The position numbers and the translations under genes are program-made. A stretch of 64,000 bases of DNA from the NCBI GenBank assembly GCA_030710605.1, contig CP092880.1:7373619-7437618 (forward strand), in the 5' to 3' direction. Positions 61,908 through 64,000 of the stretch are shown in pieces (the stretch's first letter is position 1; each line of letters starts with the position of its first letter). The notes beneath the pieces are model-generated. The model was not told the origin of the DNA, made no database searches, and saw only the letters and a program-made list of their open reading frames with translations. The stretch is from Cordylochernes scorpioides (Eukaryota > Arthropoda > Arachnida > Pseudoscorpiones > Chernetidae).

Positions 61908-64000
61908 CAGATAAATTCTGTCGTACACACTGAGAGTGAGAGAACATTTCCAATACTGGATGTTACAACGGCCAGACACCACTGCGATAAATTTTGTCGT
62001 ACATACTGAGAGTGAGAGAACATTTCCAATACTGGATGTTACAACGGCCAGACACCACTGCGATAAACTCTGTCGTACACACTGAGAGTGAGAGAACATT
62101 TCCAATACTGGATGTTACAACGGCCAGACCCCACTGCGATAAACTCTGTCGTACACACTGAGAGTGAGAGAACATTTCCAATACTGGATGTTACAACGGC
62201 CAGACACCACTGCGATAAATTCTGTCGTACACACTGAGAGTGAGAGAACATTTCCAATACTGGATGTTACAACGGCCAGACACCACTGCGATAAACTCTG
62301 TCGTACACACTGAGAGTGAGAGAACATTTCCAATACTGGATGTTACAACGGCCAGACACCACTGCGATAAATTCTGTCGTACACACTGAGAGTGAGAGAA
62401 CATTTCCAATACTGGATGTTACAACGGCCAGACACCACTGCGATAAATTCTGTCGTACACACTGAGAGTGAGAGAACATTTCCAATACTGGATGTTACAA
62501 CGGCCAGACACCACTGCGATAAATTCTGTCGTACACACTGAGAGTGAGAGAACATTTCCAATACTGGATGTTACAACGGCCAGACAACACTGCGATAAAT
62601 TCTGTCGTACACACTGAGAGTGAGAGAACATTTCCAATACTGGATGTTACAACGGCCAGACACCACTGCGATAAATTCTGTCGTACACACTGAGAGTGAG
62701 AGAACATTTCCAATACTGGATGTTACAACGGCCAGACACCACTGCGATAAATTCTGTCGTACACACTGAGAGTGAGAGAACATTTCCAATACTGGATGTT
62801 ACAACGGCCAGACACCACTGCGATAAATTCTGTCGTACACACTGAGAGTGAGAGAACATTTCCAATACTGGATGTTACAACGGCCAGACACCACTGCGAT
62901 AAATTCTGTCGTATACACTGAGAGTGAGAGAACATTTCCAATACTGGATGTTACAACGGCCAGACACCACTGCGATAAATTCTGTCGTACACACTGAGAG
63001 TGAGAGAACATTTCCAATACTGGATGTTATAACGGCCAGACACCACTGCGATAAATTCTGTCGTACACACTGAGAGTGAGAGAACATTTCCAATACTGGA
63101 TGTTACAACGGCCAGACACCACTGCGATAAATTCTGTCGTACACACTGAGAGTGAGAGAACATTTCCAATACTGGATGTTACAACGGCCAGACACCACTG
63201 CGATAAATTCTGTCGTACACACTGAGAGTGAGAGAACATTTCCAATACTGGATGTTACAACGGCCAGACACCACTGCGATAAATTCTGTCGTACACACTG
63301 AGAGTGAGAGAACATTTCCAATACTGGATGTTACAACGGCCAGACACCACTGCGATAAATTCTGTCGTACACACTGAGAGTGAGAGAACATTTCCAATAC
63401 TGGATGTTACAACGGCCAGACACCACTGCGATAAACTCTGTCGTACACACTGAGAGTGAGAGAACATTTCCAATACTGGATGTTACAACGGCCAGACACC
63501 ACTGCGATAAATTCTGTCGTACACACTGAGAGTGAGAGAACATCTACAATACTGGATGTTACAACGGCCAGACACCACTGCGATAAATTCTGTCGTACAC
63601 ACTGAGAGTGAGAGAACATTTCCAATACTGGATGTTACAACGGCCAGACACCACTGCGATAAATTCTGTCGTACACACTGAGAGTGAGAGAACATTTTCA
63701 ATACTGGATGTTACAACGGCCAGACACCACTGCGATAAATTCTGTCGTATACACTGAGAGTGAGAGAACATTTCCAATACTGGATGTTACAACGGCCTAA
63801 CACCACTGCGATAAATTCTGTCGTACACACTGAGAGTGAGAGAACATTTCCAATACTGGATGTTACAACGGCCAGACACCACTGCGATAAATTCTGTCGT
63901 ACACACTGAGAGTGAGAGAACATTTCCAATACTGGATGTTACAACGGCCAGACACCACTGCGATAAATTCTGTCGTACACACTGAGAGTGAGAGAACATT
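61908..64000. repeat. 76-bp satellite running off the window
   Basis: About 27 units of exactly 76 bp, each with CCAATACTGGATGTTACAAC, GGCCAGACACCACTGCGATA and TACACACTGAGAGTGAGAG. Units differ by only a few point changes and no indels. The array is still going at base 64000. The many 72-codon minus-strand frames are one frame repeated by the period and contain no domain. Confidence 0.95.

Noticed and set aside
61782..63999. Many 70-107 codon minus-strand frames
   Set aside because: They are one and the same frame recurring with the 76-bp period, with no domain.

Overview
This is a window of a repeat-rich, AT-rich animal genome, most likely an arthropod; the exact group cannot be fixed from sequence alone. 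The evidence is a phase 1-1 netrin exon with eukaryotic splice sites (43145-43333, + strand), many 3' ends of non-LTR retrotransposons (LINEs) whose C-termini carry Cys-Cys-His-Cys knuckles of the Jockey/RNase H kind common in arthropods, a mariner transposase, Penelope-like relics and many MITEs. There are no operons, ribosome binding sites or prokaryotic genes. The only host gene I recognise is netrin, represented by one laminin-type EGF exon. Two unrecognised minus-strand coding exons are possible (46284-46564 and 22013-22305). A 100-N assembly gap lies at 43710-43809.

Tandem repeats fill roughly 20 kb by my own addition, about 30% of the window. From left to right: a 118-bp array (3600-4170); a 28/33-bp minisatellite (4906-5745); a 66-bp array made of the 5' domain of U6 snRNA (9640-10740); a 75-bp array (14016-14472); a ~32-bp array (17570-18840); an 81-bp array of a LINE 3' end (19774-21880); 202-bp near-identical units (22486-23193); a 30-bp array open for 536 codons (27090-28700); a 123-bp array (30360-31165); ~178-bp units (32745-33740); ~116-bp LINE 3'-end arrays (26270-26715, 34136-35260, 38040-38362, 50750-51430); a 90-bp LINE 3'-end array (36062-36860); 103-bp units (39117-39725); a 31-bp array bordering a candidate exon (44640-46300); ~75-bp units inside a pogo-like MITE (60367-61433); and a 76-bp array that runs off the right end (61908-64000).

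I label LINE families by their 3' ends: L-A (C-terminus ending in a PTHIFSCP knuckle, (AAC)n tail), L-B (LEEHG...V stop, (AAC)n tail), L-C (90-bp unit), L-D (AAGACC/GGTCTT hairpin), L-E (AGGAC/GTCCT hairpin), L-F (TTGACA/TGTCAA hairpin), L-G, L-H and L-I. Most copies are severely 5'-truncated, several have clear target-site duplications, and many end in a short hairpin just before AATAAA and a microsatellite tail. The one long piece is a 1.29-kb insertion at 12727-14015 with an intact 333-codon reading frame.

DNA elements include a complete but inactivated mariner (58627-59931), a Tc1-like MITE family beginning CACTCATGGACAAAA, pogo-like, hAT-like and long foldback MITEs, and a foldback element carrying a 73-nt tRNA-like cloverleaf (48469-48541). 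The most interesting items are the U6-derived satellite, a minimal type-I hammerhead ribozyme candidate in a Penelope-like relic (6439-6480, minus strand), and a 31-bp minisatellite that looks as if it expanded from a 5' splice site. The rest is AT-rich intergenic or intronic sequence in which I see no genes.
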